In this document: positions 40,805 through 54,834 of the stretch, piece by piece
Layout: every line of letters starts with the position of its first letter
Numbering within the stretch: the first letter of the stretch is position 1
Assembly: GCF_000247815.1 (NCBI RefSeq)
Contig: NC_021673.1
Location: forward strand, 112,336,766-112,400,765
Source of the DNA: Ficedula albicollis
Taxonomy: Eukaryota; Chordata; Aves; Passeriformes; Muscicapidae
DNA: 64,000 bases
Direction: 5' to 3'
Translations under genes and position numbers: made by a program
Notes under the pieces: generated by a model
Database searches by the model: none
Seen by the model: only the letters and a program-made list of their open reading frames with translations
What the model was told of the DNA's origin: nothing

Positions 40805-43655
40805 AAAGCCTCAGCCAAGCACGCAGGTGCCCTGGCAAAGCTGTGATTTATTCTTTTTGTGCAGACTTGCACACTACCTCAGAGACTGCAGTGCAGATGC
40901 AGCTCTAATCCTCAGCAAAGACACTCTTCAATATGCTTATACACCTCAATTTTACATTTCTGTGCTAAGCCCTTTAGATGAGCAGACGTGCCTTACAGGT
41001 GGAGGCACAGTGAAGTTCGCTCCACAAGTTTTTCATACTGCAAATGGTATGAAAATCGCAGACCACAAATGCTACGTAAAACTCTTTCCAAAGAGAAGCT
41101 CCATTAAAAGCAAAGAATTTCAGACTTGAAATATTGGCTCACTGAGTTTTATGAAGGCTGGTTTTGAGTCATATGCAATCCACATTAAGATGATGAATAT
41201 TTTCCTATAGGGGAGAGACTTAAGCTGCCCTAATCCAACCAACTTGTTACTCCTAAGGCCAAAAGGAAATACAGCAACACCCATGCCCTTTGCTTCTGAC
41301 AAACCACCACTGGAATGACTGGATCACACTGCAGCTCTTCCCACAACTTCCATCAAATCCTGTTGCACCAGACCATGCTGTCCAATATCCTCCAGCACTT
41401 CATCTTGGCATAGCTGCCTTTGCTGGGGCATTACAGGGAGTGCCACTTCACGTAATCACCAAAGCCAGGAACACCTAGTTCCAGAACACCACTTACAGAC
41501 AAAGCAGAAAACAACGAAGCCCTTCTTTCCTATGCTAGACTTATACCATTGCTTGCAACAGCAGCATATGATTCATCACACCACATTTGTTTTAAGCTTA
41601 AGGGTTTGACTAACTGTTTGAGGCACCTTAATACCTGTGTATCTTGTGCTTTGTTTGAAAGCTAGATGTAATTTAAATGGAGGGGAGAACTTAGTTATAG
41701 CACTCAAATTCCAGGTATTTCACCTTCCCATAACTGAACTACATAATTATCCAGAAAGTGTTTATCCAGTTATGTACACAAAGGCTTCACCTCACAAAGT
41801 CAAAACTTTAGAAATTGAAACAAAGGGCTAGTAGTTTCACACCTTGAATAACAGAGAAGAATATAAACATTTATTAAGCACACAAGAAATAAAGGCAATG
41901 TAACTATTTTCTATCCTAGCAGCCCTAACACACTACCAAGGGTTCAAATGTCTGGTTAAGAACACCCAATACACTCAACTAAGATGGGTATGATGCTGAA
42001 TTGTTTATCTACCTCACTGGAAGCCCAGAGTACTCCTGGGAACAGGTTTTGCCAAGGTACAGGCCTCCATCTCCAGAAAGGCACGATAATCTCTACAGAC
42101 ATCACTCAGAAGCTGCAGGTTTTAAATGAATTAAAAGCTTTTTCACTAAAATGTCTCTGGAACACATCTCTGCCAGCAAGGGAAAAGGAAAAAGCCAATC
42201 CAACCAAAACAAAAACCCAGGAGCAGTGGTTAGTGGCAACCTGACAATTGGTTTTTTTCATTCAATTGTCTGATGGAAATAGCAGACCACACAGCGAAGG
42301 TAGAAAGAGAAGGAAGAAAGCAGGAGATGCTACTGGAATTATTCTTTTATGGCAGAACACACAGTATAAAAAACTGTTGGAGTTTCAAAGCTGTTCAGTA
42401 CCTAAGGAAGAAGTCAAACCATGTGGATAGAAGGTATCTTGAGGATATTTGCTGCCAAATCAAACACTTGTCTTGTCTGCCCCACACATAAGAACTATCA
42501 CCTGCCACACCTCACTGGACAAGGCAGCCACACCTACAGTGGGCAATCAGATAACGCCACTGCCCAGGGTCTGAGCACATCTGAAACCTCTTTCTTGCTC
42601 TGCTCAAAAGCTTTGCCCTACTCCCACATGATGCCTTTTAAAGATTTATTCAACAGCAGACTACTGAGACACACTGCACTAGCTTCTCAAAAGAAGGAGG
42701 TCATTCAAGACAATTAAAGCACGGATAGCAGCATTCAGACCTTTAAAGAATAAGTCCCTTTGTAGTTTCAAAGTATTGTTCAGCTGCACAGATAACCCGC
42801 ATTTGTGGAGTGACGCAATGCAAAATTTTCATTATGTACACGGCCACGCTGTGCTATTGAGTACGATGTTCTTTGATAAGATGTGAGGGTGCTTAGTTTC
42901 CAGAACTGGAATCAGCTCCACAGTAACGTGCTGAACAGAACAATAGTCCCCTGAACATGACTGGGGTAGACAGTTGTCACGAGAAAGTTTTGAAATAGAA
43001 GAGAAAAAGAGAACCTGAAATAAAACTAAATAAAATCCCTCTGTCCCCAAGAGCAACAGCAGTATAAACTCACTATTTACCCACTACTGATATGCACAGG
43101 AGTTCACCTAAGGGTAAGAAAGAAGAAAATCACCTTTTAAATCTGTTACCCATTTTACAGATTCTTCCTTTCTTTACAATCACCAATTCTGCCATTTCAT
43201 CTTACAGCACATTTACAATGCATAAAGAAGAATTTCCTTCACTGTCTCAGTGGCTTGCTGAGATCCATCATCTCGTTTGCAGAAAGTTCAGCATGTTTTC
43301 CCTGCCATGCACAGCAGGGAATCACTTCTCTGTGAGTTGAGGTCAAGTGCCACTATATTTGATCCCAACAGCACCACCGCATATTTTTTTTCCCTAGACA
43401 TCACTTAGGGAAAAAAAAAATTAAAAAATCAGAGGACCACATGGCCTTTTAATCCCATAAACTTTAGTCTTTGTACACAAACTGAGAATGTCTGTGAACT
43501 CTTCCAGTTCATATCCAAAATATGGGTAAAAAATACCTACAAGCAAAGGCTGATCTTTACTTGTGAAAACACAGCAAGACTGTCTGGGAAAAAGGGAGCG
43601 CCACTAAGAAAAAGAACGACAGGCTCTTGGGAGTCTGAAGGGAGCAGTAAGCTTA

Positions 43656-43656
<1 letters not shown>

Positions 43657-43695
<39 letters not shown>
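43657..43695. repeat. Poly-A run of 39 bases
   Basis: Uninterrupted A run after AAGCTTAC and before GGTTGGCC. I saw no LINE, SINE or processed-gene body upstream and no target-site duplication, so it is listed as a simple repeat. Confidence 0.95.
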
Positions 43696-43697
<2 letters not shown>

Positions 43698-44537
43698 TTG
43701 GCCTAAAGCTCAGCTCTATGCAAAGCAATATTTTCCAGATCTTAACCTTGATAGCATTTCTCTTTTACCCTTCAAAATTATCCTTAGAAAAATAATTCCC
43801 AGAAATCGAAAGCCCTGAGATCACCAAGTACAACATTTCCACACTAGCAACAAGACAGAGTGGCAACTTTGCCATCAGCTTTTTGTCCTGATGGTCTGAG
43901 CAGAGCCAAGCCCAGGCTCAGTTGCAGCCCTGCTTCTCACAGGCCAGTGAGGGATGCTCACCTTTTGCCCCATTACAACAACCACACTGAGATAAGATCT
44001 CTTTCTGCTGCGGGTTCCCAGAGCAAAATCTTTTCCCCACTGCACCCACCCACAAGTCTCTCACTGGGGTGGGATTCAGCTGTGACAATGCAAATCGGGA
44101 CCAGAGGGCGGAAGGGGGAGGACAGGAAAAACACAGCACAAAGCTCGTTCCTCTCTTGCTCTTCAAGTCTTGCTTCTTTTCATCTGAAAGAGCCCACTCA
44201 GTGAATTCCACAGCATGAGATCAAGTCCATGCATTTTCTCTGGTAGGGTGTTTAGCACTTTCTTAGCAGTTTTGTATTTGAGTTACCATCTAGAAATATT
44301 TAAGTTGTTATGGAGGTTGGGAAAAAAAAACCACACAAAACCTATTTGCTCCCTTCATGAGTGACAGGTTTGGGTTTTTTCCAGTCTATTTGTTCAATTA
44401 ATATAACAATATCCCCCAGCAAAACAATAAAACACATGAACACATTGAAACAGACAAAATTTGATATATGACTTAACGGCATCCAAAATCATAACCTGAA
44501 ACATAATCAGTCTTAAAATTAAAAAAAAACAAAACCC

Positions 44538-44561
44538 AAACCTGAAAAGTTTTTCAGGTTT
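44538..44561. other. Perfect 11-bp inverted repeat with 2-base spacer
   Basis: AAACCTGAAAA, GT, TTTTCAGGTTT forms a near-palindrome able to extrude as a hairpin. No associated feature was seen. Confidence 0.85.
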
Positions 44562-46619
44562 TCAAACTCTGAAAAAACCCCCCAGAAGCTGACACATTTA
44601 TCCTTTCTAGGTAGATAAGGTAGGCATGAATGCCTAACTACTTCCAACTATGTCTTGATGTAACAAAAGACTACTTCCTCCCATACCATCAAGAAAAACC
44701 CTCTCTTCTTAGCAGAGGACCAAATTTAGTGCACATAAATATTTCATAACTTCATTCTGTCAAGAAATCAAACTGAATTACTTAAGGGCAATTTTCCAGG
44801 AGCTGCACATCCAAGCTCAAAGAATAAAACTGAACCGATCATACCCGGTCTTCTGCTTCATACTGAAGGGCCAGAAGGTGAAGCAACAGTGCAAAACTGG
44901 ACATCTTGTGTGAGTGTCATCTAAGAATATTATCTACTAAGTACTAAACTCCATTAAGAAATGCAGAAACAACACAGTAAGACGGGCATCTTCTGAAGAG
45001 AATACAACTCCAGCTTTACAATCCTCTCCTACATCCCAGTCCGTCAGAAGAAACAAATTCTGACTTCCACAAAACCTCATGAAACAGCCAAGAAACAACT
45101 TGCTGCTACAGGCAGAGGCCAACCACAGAATCAAAAGGTGACTGAAGACAGACATCTACAGGTGGTTCGACTTCCAACAGCATGAAACATACTCGGCTTC
45201 CACTGACCTGGGGAGGAATTCAGCACCTGAAGAAGACATGAGGCCATTTCTGTGCAAACAAGCCCTGACCCAAAGATAAGAGCCACACCTTGATAAAACT
45301 GGCACAAGACACTACCTTACTAACACAGGTACCCTCAAACCTCCTAAGCACTGGATGACACACATTTGGATTGGACTCTGTGTTTATTTTCTTCAGCAGA
45401 GCATCAAGAAATTTTCTGACAGAGCTCTGCTTGCTAACTGTGCAAGACAAGAACTGGGATGCAGAGCAACCACCCTGCAAGAGCCTGTGCTCCAGTCAAT
45501 TCCAGCACTGCACCTTCCCAGCTTTCCTCCTTTAGAAGGCTATGAGCTGATTCACAGCTGCTTTCTCTCATTGCAAGACAACCTTCTCTGGAAAAAGGAA
45601 AAGCAATCTCTTCGTACCCCCAAGACCATGGCGTCTGCGTTCTTTATAAAATATTGATTTGTCTGCTGTCTGTAGTGCCCAAAGTTAAAAGTAATGCAGT
45701 TGAGTAGGCAAAACCAGACCCATGAGCCGTTGAACCTGACAGACCTCACTCAGCTCCAACCTGAAGCCCTTCACACAGAGCTCCACCTGTCTGCCTCCTG
45801 GCAGGGCTTAGTGCAGGGCTGAACCACTACTGCAGGACACCTGCACCAGCAGCTGCCTCATGTCTGGCCATCTCAGGGCACGGCCAGAAGAGCTCAGCTC
45901 TGTTTACATCCACTTGCCTTTGCACACGCTCTTCAATGTGGCACATGGGACAAAAAAGACTTCGCACAAAAGCCCCAACATCTTTTCTCCACAACAATTA
46001 TGGGATATTCCCACCAACAGCTCCAACACATGACCACCCTCCAGAAAAATCCCAACGGCCGCTTGCTTCAAAACCCATAAACTCTCTCTACCCACAAAGC
46101 TTCTTCAGGCACCTTCCAATGAAGAAAGACAAGAGGAGCAGGGAGATCGGGAGGTACAACAGACAGAGAGGGAAATTAATAAGTCATCAATATATACATC
46201 CTGTTAAAGCCTGAATCAGTGCCAGGAGCCTCAAGTACATTAACAGCCTTAAGTGCAGTGACTGGAGGCCATCTTAGCTGTTCCTAGTGACAGAAGGTAT
46301 TACCACGAGGAACTCCATACCAGACCAGCTTTGCCATTCTCACAGGACAGCATGCATTTGATGAACAGGCATGATGCAGTTAAAAAAAGCAAAAAACCCT
46401 TTTCTTTAACCTATTCCTGAGTGCCAGCTCTGAGGAAGCAGTACAAGTGAAAGATACAGCATAATCCAGGGGCAAAGTCAAAAATCCCACTGCATTATGG
46501 AAACTGCAGTTAAGCAATAAAACAGTCTTGGTCTTGACCTGTACACTGAGAAGTAACAGAAGACAATGCCTGTGCTCATTTTTAACTTTTCAAATCAGTA
46601 CAAAACTTGATAAATCAAG

Positions 46620-47020
46620 AGCTGCTCTATTACGTCGTAAAAGTAAACGGTGACTTCATAAGCTAATGAATTAAAAAGCCTAGATTTTTTTTCCAATTTG
46701 TGAGTTATCTTCTGCATTCCTTTAGAGAGCTGGACAGTTTTCATGGAGCTGCCGTGCAATGCACATACACATTTATTACAAAGCAGCTGTCTGAGCCTTT
46801 ATAAAAAAATCCCATATTTCCCTAGTTCTCTTTGCTGACACATTACTTTCCAAGACATGGATCTAGGAAAGGTAAAACGCTGTAGTCATAGCTGTTCTGT
46901 CAGACCTGATTCATATTTCCTGGAGTAAACAAAAAGCTGCAGGCTTGGAAACGGCAGGTGAGCACCCAAGTGAACAGTAATAAAAAGTTATCTGGAGACT
47001 GCGAAGGCTTCTTACGTTAC
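46620..47020. promoter_or_regulatory. Candidate regulatory stretch beside the CpG island
   Basis: It has TTACGTCGTAAAAG (CRE-like), AAACGGTGAC, AGCTAATGAATTAAAAAG and ACGTTAC close to the island. Some could be promoter-proximal elements for either strand. No repeat or exon is evident. Confidence 0.2.
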
Positions 47021-47418
47021 TCCTTTCTTTATACAGGTCCGTGGCTTTCTTAGGGAATTGCAACACAAGGGATTTAGCCTGTTTGGCTATTTTGTATCCC
47101 TTCTTATTTGGCCTTGTAGCATGGCTACATCGAAACACCGGGTCTCCACTGCTGAAAATGCCCTTCCACGCTTAATCTGGGACTGCGAGGACCTCTCTCA
47201 GCGGGGCAGGCTGCTGACAGCAAGCAGCTCCACCGCGCTGCCCTCCGCACACGCCGAGGGGGCACGGGAGCAGGCTGCCCAGATATTCCGGTGCGGAGCC
47301 CGCGGCTCGGGGAGGCTCGCAGCGAGCCCGCGGATGGCAGCTCAGGAGCGCCGGGAGCCCGGCAGCAGCGGCGCTCCCGGGAGCGCTCCGCTCCGCTCCG
47401 CTCCGCTCCGGCACCCGC

Positions 47419-48712
<1,294 letters not shown>

Positions 48713-48730
48713 GCCTGGCCCAGGAAGCGC

Positions 48731-48733
48731 CAT
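48731..48733 (-). other. Possible minus-strand start codon in the CpG island
   Basis: On the minus strand, GGGATGG gives a start in a good Kozak context (G at -3 and G at +4). The first residues would be MALPGPGAAAAAAP before the frame enters the poly-C complement of the G run. The alanine/proline-rich start does not match the GAREM1 N-terminus as I remember it, so this may be a 5'UTR ATG, a bird-specific start or chance. It is listed only because it lies on the strand and in the place where a GAREM1 first exon would be expected. Confidence 0.15.
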
Positions 48734-49792
48734 CCCAGCACTGACTAATCAACAGGGTGCGAGCAACGCCTGCGCAGCTGCCGCTCCTCCCCGCGCCGAA
48801 AAGGAAAGTGCCGGGCTGCCCGCCCGCCCGGCGCGGAGAGCCGGAGCCAGAGCCAGAGCCAGAGCCGCAGCCGCCCAGCCCGTCCCTCTCACTCCACCCT
48901 CCGACCGCTCGCCCGACGTGCAGCCCGCGCTCGGGCTGCGTGCCTGCTACTTTAGTTCTCACCTGTGAGTCGTGTAAATGCGTGCGAGTTCATGTATTCG
49001 GGCTGTGCACTGCTGCTGCACACGCAGGTATTGCATATATTGCGCATTCAATGGTCTTCGCACCATTGGAATGTTTGTAGACGTTCGTTCTTCAAAGTGG
49101 CTTTTGTGATGAAATTTTGTATGATCTTCGTAAGATATTTAATGGTATCCATTATTTTACGTATTTTGATCTCCAGGCTTCCAGACAGCAGAAACTCTGG
49201 GAAATTAAACCAGAAAAACTCCTGGGTGGTTGCACTCTACTGTGCCCAAGTTTATTTTGTTCATTTCTGTGTCAAAAGTGTTTATTTTATTGCAGTAAAC
49301 TTGGCTACATTTAAGCCTTTACTGTTGACTAGAGCCACAAAAGTGCCTTGCAGTGATTAGCAAAACGACTGACAACATCCACAGCCAACATCTCTCTCCA
49401 GACTCCAGCTTCTCCGCCTATCCGTGAGACTCTGGGGACGGCAGAGCTCTGGGAAGAGCTGTGGTACCAAGGCCCTCCTGCTGCTCACCCTTCCCCAGGG
49501 CCTGGGTACAGGGCCAGACACTGCAGCGTGCCTTTGTCACTGCTGGTGCCACAGCACTGCCCGCACTGGAGGGCTGAGACAGACACGCCCTTGTTCTGCT
49601 GTGCCGCAAACAGAGACGGGGACTTGATCCATGGTCTCCAAGATGAAACAGAGACCGTGGAAACTAGTCAACACAGATTGAAGAAAACCTAAGTTATCTT
49701 GCTTTAAGTGGATCAAGGTCGGCTTGAAGCTCATACTGCTGTGGGTCCATGCTTTAGCTATACAGTGTGGCACTGGGTTTTCCCAGCACTGT

Positions 49793-49826
49793 GAAAAACC
49801 TTCGTTCTTTACATAGAAGGTTTTTC
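49793..49826. other. Perfect 11-bp inverted repeat
   Basis: GAAAAACCTTC and GAAGGTTTTTC are separated by 12 bases. The hairpin is modest, with no T tract or gene next to it to suggest a function. Confidence 0.85.
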
Positions 49827-49978
49827 TGCTGTTAGATCCTACCTAGCAGAACAGGTAGATTTAAAATTTTAAAAATTTACCTTGAAAAGATACTTCTTTT
49901 CGCAGCAGTATCCCTTTTACCGAGTTCACGAAATGCTTTTCAACAGCATCAGTGAATTAAGCCATTGAAGTGCAGAGT

Positions 49979-50756
49979 AGTATCACAGACTGGGTCAGGT
50001 TGCGAGGGACCGCATTGGATCATCTGGTCCCAGCTCCCTGCTCAAGCAGGGTCATCCTAGAGCACATGGCACAGGATTGCATTCAGACAGTTCTGAATAT
50101 CTCCATTGAGGGAGGCTCCACAACTTCTCTGGGAAATCTGTTCCAGTCCATGGTCTGCACAGTAAAGTTTTTCCTCACATTCAGGTGGACCTTCCTGTGC
50201 CTCAGTTTCTGCCTGTTGCATCTTGTCCTATTGCTTGGCATCACTGAGAAGAGCCTGGCCTCATCCTCTTAACACCCTCCCTTCAGATACTCTTAAACAC
50301 TGATGAAGTCCCCTTGGTTGTCTCTTCTCTCAAGGCTGAACAGGCCTGGTTTACTCAGCCCATCCTCATCAGAAAGATGCTCCAGATCTCAGTCATCTTT
50401 GTTGCCCTCTGCTGGACCTCTGCTCCTCTCCAGGAGCTCCATGTCTCTCTTGTATTGGGAACTGGACACAGCACAGAACTGGACACAGCACTCCAGATGT
50501 GGTCTCACCAGGGCTGAGTAGAGGGGCAAGATCACCTCCCTGGATCAGCTGGCAGTGCTGTTCCTAATGCACCCCCAGGATACCACTGGCCTTCCTGGCC
50601 ACCAGGGCACCCTGCTGGCTCATGGACAGCTCCTTGTCCACCAGGACCCTCAGGTCCTTCTCCACAGAGCTGCTCCCCAGAAGGGCAGCCCTCTAGGGTA
50701 TCAGCCACTCCTCACAGCTTTGTGTCATCAGTGAACTTGAGCACTGTTGCTAAGAG
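49979..50756 (-). mobile_element. CR1 LINE, 5'-truncated, about 780 bp
   Basis: The largest transposable element in the window. The 3' end at 49979 (TATCACAGACTGGGTCAGG... GATCATCTGGTCCCAGCTCC) matches avian CR1. The body includes the ORF2 tail on the minus strand, recognisable by segments such as LRVLVDKELSMSQQGALVA, ARKASGIL and QFP, with stops and frameshifts. Sequence to 50756 follows the consensus (GCCACTCCTCACAGCTTTGTGTCATCAGTGAACTTG, split here only by the window's own divergence), where the 5' truncation occurs. It is a dead copy with no complete reverse transcriptase or endonuclease. Confidence 0.92.
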
Positions 50757-52105
50757 CACTATTGCTGAAATGTGGAACGCATGGGTTTAGCTCATTCAGG
50801 CTTGATGAGGCTTCCAGGTGCACTATGTAAAGCAAAGCAGATCAGATCAGACTCAGATTCACCAGGACTTGAAGCACTAGTCTGTCAGGAATTGTTCTTA
50901 CACACTGTCTTGAGTACCATTAATTCCAGGAGAGATACCATCTCACAGCATATGTCTCTCTCAGACATCATGCACTTCTGCTGTCTGGGAAGAAAAGCAT
51001 CTTTCACACAGAAATAGTGACTGTTGATTTTTCTTGAAACATTTTTTCATTCTTCTGTACTACATGCCCTATGGCCCTTAAATCTGCCTTCCCATAACAG
51101 TGTTTGTGTTCTCTCCAACCAGGAAAAACTCAGTCCACTCTTAATCATTTTACTGGAACAATGTGCATTTTTAAAAAATGTAACTTCTAGATACTATCTA
51201 AATATCATTCAGTTGTCTCCAGGCAGAGAGTTCATAATGCTCACTAGTATTTAAATGTCTTGCTCTTGGAGTCACTTTGTTTTGTGTCCTAACTGTACTC
51301 CAGCTCCACCTCCTTGGAATATATTCTAATAGTACATAAATGGCATTCAAATCACCAGTACATAACAGAAATTTCTTGTTTTAACTGCACCTTATGTATA
51401 ATTAACACTTCAGAGATAATTTCCCTGATGTCTAGCAATGCCTAGTGTGATCTCTTACTGATCTCCTGTTGGTGTAAAATGCTAATAAAGCCACCAGACC
51501 TGAACAGCAAATCCACCCTAGGGCAGGGCCTCAGTTTCACAACGTCTTAGTTTTCGTCTACGTGCCTTTCAGGTGGTATTTAGGGGCACAGAATCAACAG
51601 AAAATTCTTGCCATAAAACCATAAGCAGAGAGAAAAGGGCTCAGAATAATTCCTGAAAGTATTCTTAAATGCATTTTGAATTGACTTAAACATTGATTTC
51701 ACAACACATTTATGCAGTAGTCTGTAAAATCTGTAGAATATGTGTATTCCATCGCCAATAACATTATTTTCAAAGCATTTCAGATCATCTTCAGTTCATA
51801 TATGTGCTAACATCTGAAAAGGAACTGCTTACAACAAAGTCAATTTAGTATGAGTCTGGTAACATGCTTTACAGTGTTTTGTGCATACATCAAATAAAAC
51901 TGAGCTTTATACAGTAAGTTTCATGGGAAACCACAATATTTGGTATTTATTTCAAAAAGCCACAATGGTTTGTGTTCTGTGTTCCTGTATGATTTTTTTT
52001 ATACCAAAGGTCCTATTTTCCTAATATTTACAAATTCAGTAGGATATAACAGAAGATGCAGTGATCATTTCAGAATCAGATCCTAAATTTCTTTCTCTGA
52101 ATCTC

Positions 52106-52330
52106 AAAATTATTTAAGTTGGAACAGATTAAGATCATCGAGCACAACTTTTCACCAAATACCACCTTGTCAACTAAACCACAGCACTGAGTGCCACATC
52201 CAGTTATTTCTGGAACACTTCCAGGGATGGTGTCTCTACCCTTTTCCTGGGAAGCCTGTTCCAATGCTTAACAACTCATTCCATGAATAAATTTTTCCTG
52301 ATGTCCAACCTGAACCTTTGTTTGCCCTTT
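52106..52330 (-). mobile_element. CR1 LINE 3' fragment
   Basis: TTAAGTTGGAACAGATTAAG then ATCATCGAGCACAAC at the left, the GAGTGCCACATCCAGTTATT segment, CTTCCAGGGATGGTGTCTC and GCCTGTTCCAATGCTTAACA, ending in TTTTTCCTGATGTCCAACCT, follow the reverse complement of a CR1 3' region in order. It is moderately diverged, truncated at both ends and non-coding. Confidence 0.88.
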
Positions 52331-53584
52331 CTAGTGAGAGTGGTTTTTACTCCCCACTGGCACACTACTGTATTCTACAATGAGTATGTTTGGAAAAAGG
52401 CAGTTGTTTTGCTCCAGATGTGAAAAGGAGAGCACTCATGCTGCTCATGGAGTGTTAGGTGAAGCATTAGCTAGCAGGAGTTAGCATCCTGCAAAATCTG
52501 CCATGGGAACCTGAGTATTTGCATCTCCCTCAGGTGGGACTGGATCATACCTAAGCACAAGTAGTAGGAAATTCTGCATGAAGGAAAAATGTATGGAAGG
52601 AATTCTTTACCTGAAATTCTCATTAGCTACAAAGAGAAGAAATCAAAATTACAAATTATTCTGACCGTTTTTAATCTATTTGCATTGTTAGAAAAAGAAG
52701 GAGGAATTACATGGAGGCTTAAACCTAGAGAACTAGTAGATAAACTGTGAGTTCAGGACAGCTGAAAGTTCATCAGAGATCTACTGCTGAAAGGCAAAAC
52801 TGCAGAATTTGATCTATTCAGAGGAGGAGAAGGAAGTGAGATAAAGATTAAGTTGGATGAATCACAAGATCTTCAATGACCTGAAATAAAATAGAAAGTA
52901 GGTCAAATTAGTAAATTATTAATAAATACATAGATTATGTATGGACAAAACCTGAAAGGTAAGCTCCAAAAAAGTTAGAAAATTGGATTTTGAAGATATG
53001 AAGCTTGTTGATAAGATGTATAGTGAGAATACTAAGAAAAAAATTGGTCTGTTATTCCACAGAGGGGAAGCTCTATTTAATCATCACTGGTGATGCTGAT
53101 ACTTTCAACCTCAGCCTTCAATTTTAGAAGGCAAATGTGATTTCACTCTAGCACCAAAAAAAGTCTAAGGCTAGAAAAAGGAACAAATAAACTGGAAAAT
53201 CTATAGACAAGTTAAAGATTTTTTTGACAGACTGGACCTGGTGAAACTCCCTTACGGTTCAAACAATGTTAAAATTGCTACTGATTATCTCCAAGAATCA
53301 ATAGAATGAGGTTCCAGAAAACCCAAAAGGGATTGCATCTCCCTCAAAGGACAGAAGGAAATACCTATATAAACTGAACAAGTGAATTTCTACTAAATAA
53401 AGAGGTTTTTATAGGCTTTGTGGATGAGGGAGAAAGACTGAGGATCATAAGAGTTTTTTACAATGTGCTGTTAACAAAAAAAAACCCAAATGAACAGTCT
53501 AGGCAATATAAATACAAAATTATTTGGAAATAATTAGGACTCCAAAGCTGAAAGGGTACATTGAACAGGATTTCACTTACATCC

Positions 53585-53925
53585 ATCTTGGATCCAGAAC
53601 TATCCAGGACCTTTGTCAACATCACTGATGACTGAACAGAATACACTTATATTTGGAGACTGTATCTACAGGAAGAAGCTCCAACTATGTTGGAGCACAA
53701 AATTACAATTCAGAGGGATCTTGGAAGACTGGAGCAACTGAAATGCCACTGAACAAGATGAAACAGAAGGTTTTACACGTCCAAAGGAATAATCAACTGA
53801 ACAACTATGCAGCAGGATAAAAAAAGCAGTTCTATGGATCACAAGCAGTGCTAGGCTACCGTGCATTATGCTGATGCTGGAATGCATAAATAGGAGTATC
53901 ACAAGTAAGATAATGAAAAAAATAA
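53585..53925 (+). mobile_element. Degraded CR1/L3-like LINE fragment (ORF2 region)
   Basis: The order of segments matches the late reverse-transcriptase region of old amniote CR1-type elements: TTACAATTCAGAGGGATCTT, GGAAGACTGGAGCAACTG, then TATGGATCACAAGCAG, and AATGCATAAATAGGAGTATC. The translation is broken by stops. Sequence from about 52640 to 53584 may belong to the same element but I could not follow it with confidence. It is an ancient copy with no coding capacity. It ends just before the homopurine minisatellite. Confidence 0.5.
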
Positions 53926-54087
53926 TTTAAATCTATTTGTTTTTATTTTAACTGGAATTGTCTGCTCAGTTTTCATGTCTACAGTCTGGGAGAGTTGAGA
54001 ATCAACTCAAGAACCTTAAGAGGAGAGAGACAAAAACAGCAGAAGATTCTGAAAACCCAAACTTCAAGGTAGGAAGGTTGGGTTGGG

Positions 54088-54834
54088 GAAGAGAAGAGGA
54101 AGAGAGGAGAGGAGAGAGAAGAGAAGAGGAAGAGAAGAGGAAGAGAAGAGGAAGAGAAGAGGAAGAGAAGAGGAAGAGAAGAGGAAGAGAAGAGGAAGAG
54201 AAGAGGAAGAGAAGAGGAAGAGAAGAGGAAGAGAAGAGGAAGAGAAGAGGAAGAGAAGAGGAAGAGAAGAGGAAGAGAAGAGGAAGAGAAGAGGAAGAGA
54301 AGAGGAAGAGAAGAGGAAGAGAAGAGGAAGAGAAGAGGAAGAGAAGAGGAAGAGAAGAGGAAGAGAAGAGGAAGAGAAGAGGAAGAGAAGAGGAAGAGAA
54401 GAGGAAGAGAAGAGGAAGAGAAGAGGAAGAGAAGAGGAAGAGAAGAGGAAGAGAAGAGGAAGAGAAGAGGAAGAGAAGAGGAAGAGAAGAGGAAGAGAAG
54501 AGGAAGAGAAGAGGAAGAGAAGAGGAAGAGAAGAGGAAGAGAAGAGGAAGAGAAGAGGAAGAGAAGAGGAAGAGAAGAGGAAGAGAAGAGGAAGAGAAGA
54601 GGAAGAGAAGAGGAAGAGAAGAGGAAGAGAAGAGGAAGAGAAGAGGAAGAGAAGAGGAAGAGAAGAGGAAGAGAAGAGGAAGAGAAGAGGAAGAGAAGAG
54701 GAAGAGAAGAGGAAGAGAAGAGGAAGAGAAGAGGAAGAGAAGAGGAAGAGAAGAGGAAGAGAAGAGGAAGAGAAGAGGAAGAGAAGAGGAAGAGAAGAGG
54801 AAGAGAAGAGGAAGAGAAGAGGAAGAGAAGAGGA
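54088..54834. repeat. Homopurine 11-bp minisatellite, about 65 copies
   Basis: From 54121 the unit GAGAAGAGGAA repeats without visible change for 64 full copies plus a partial one, ending at about 54834. A short irregular purine-rich lead-in occupies 54088-54120. The plus strand is all purine, so the array can in principle form intramolecular triplex (H-DNA). Three units make 33 bp, so every frame repeats an 11-residue peptide (plus strand EEEEKRKRRGR; minus strand Ser/Leu/Phe-rich), and the long ORFs on both strands are by-products. The uniformity suggests recent expansion or homogenisation, or a smoothed assembly. Confidence 0.97.

Noticed and set aside
39432..40838. Paired similar ORFs on both strands suggesting a duplicated gene
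   Set aside because: The pairing comes from the 814-bp DNA duplication. The frames have no recognisable domain, no splice signals that I trust, and the substitutions seen change amino acids without a coding pattern.
43597..43695. Processed pseudogene ending in the poly-A at 43657
   Set aside because: No coding similarity, polyadenylation signal or target-site duplication could be seen upstream.
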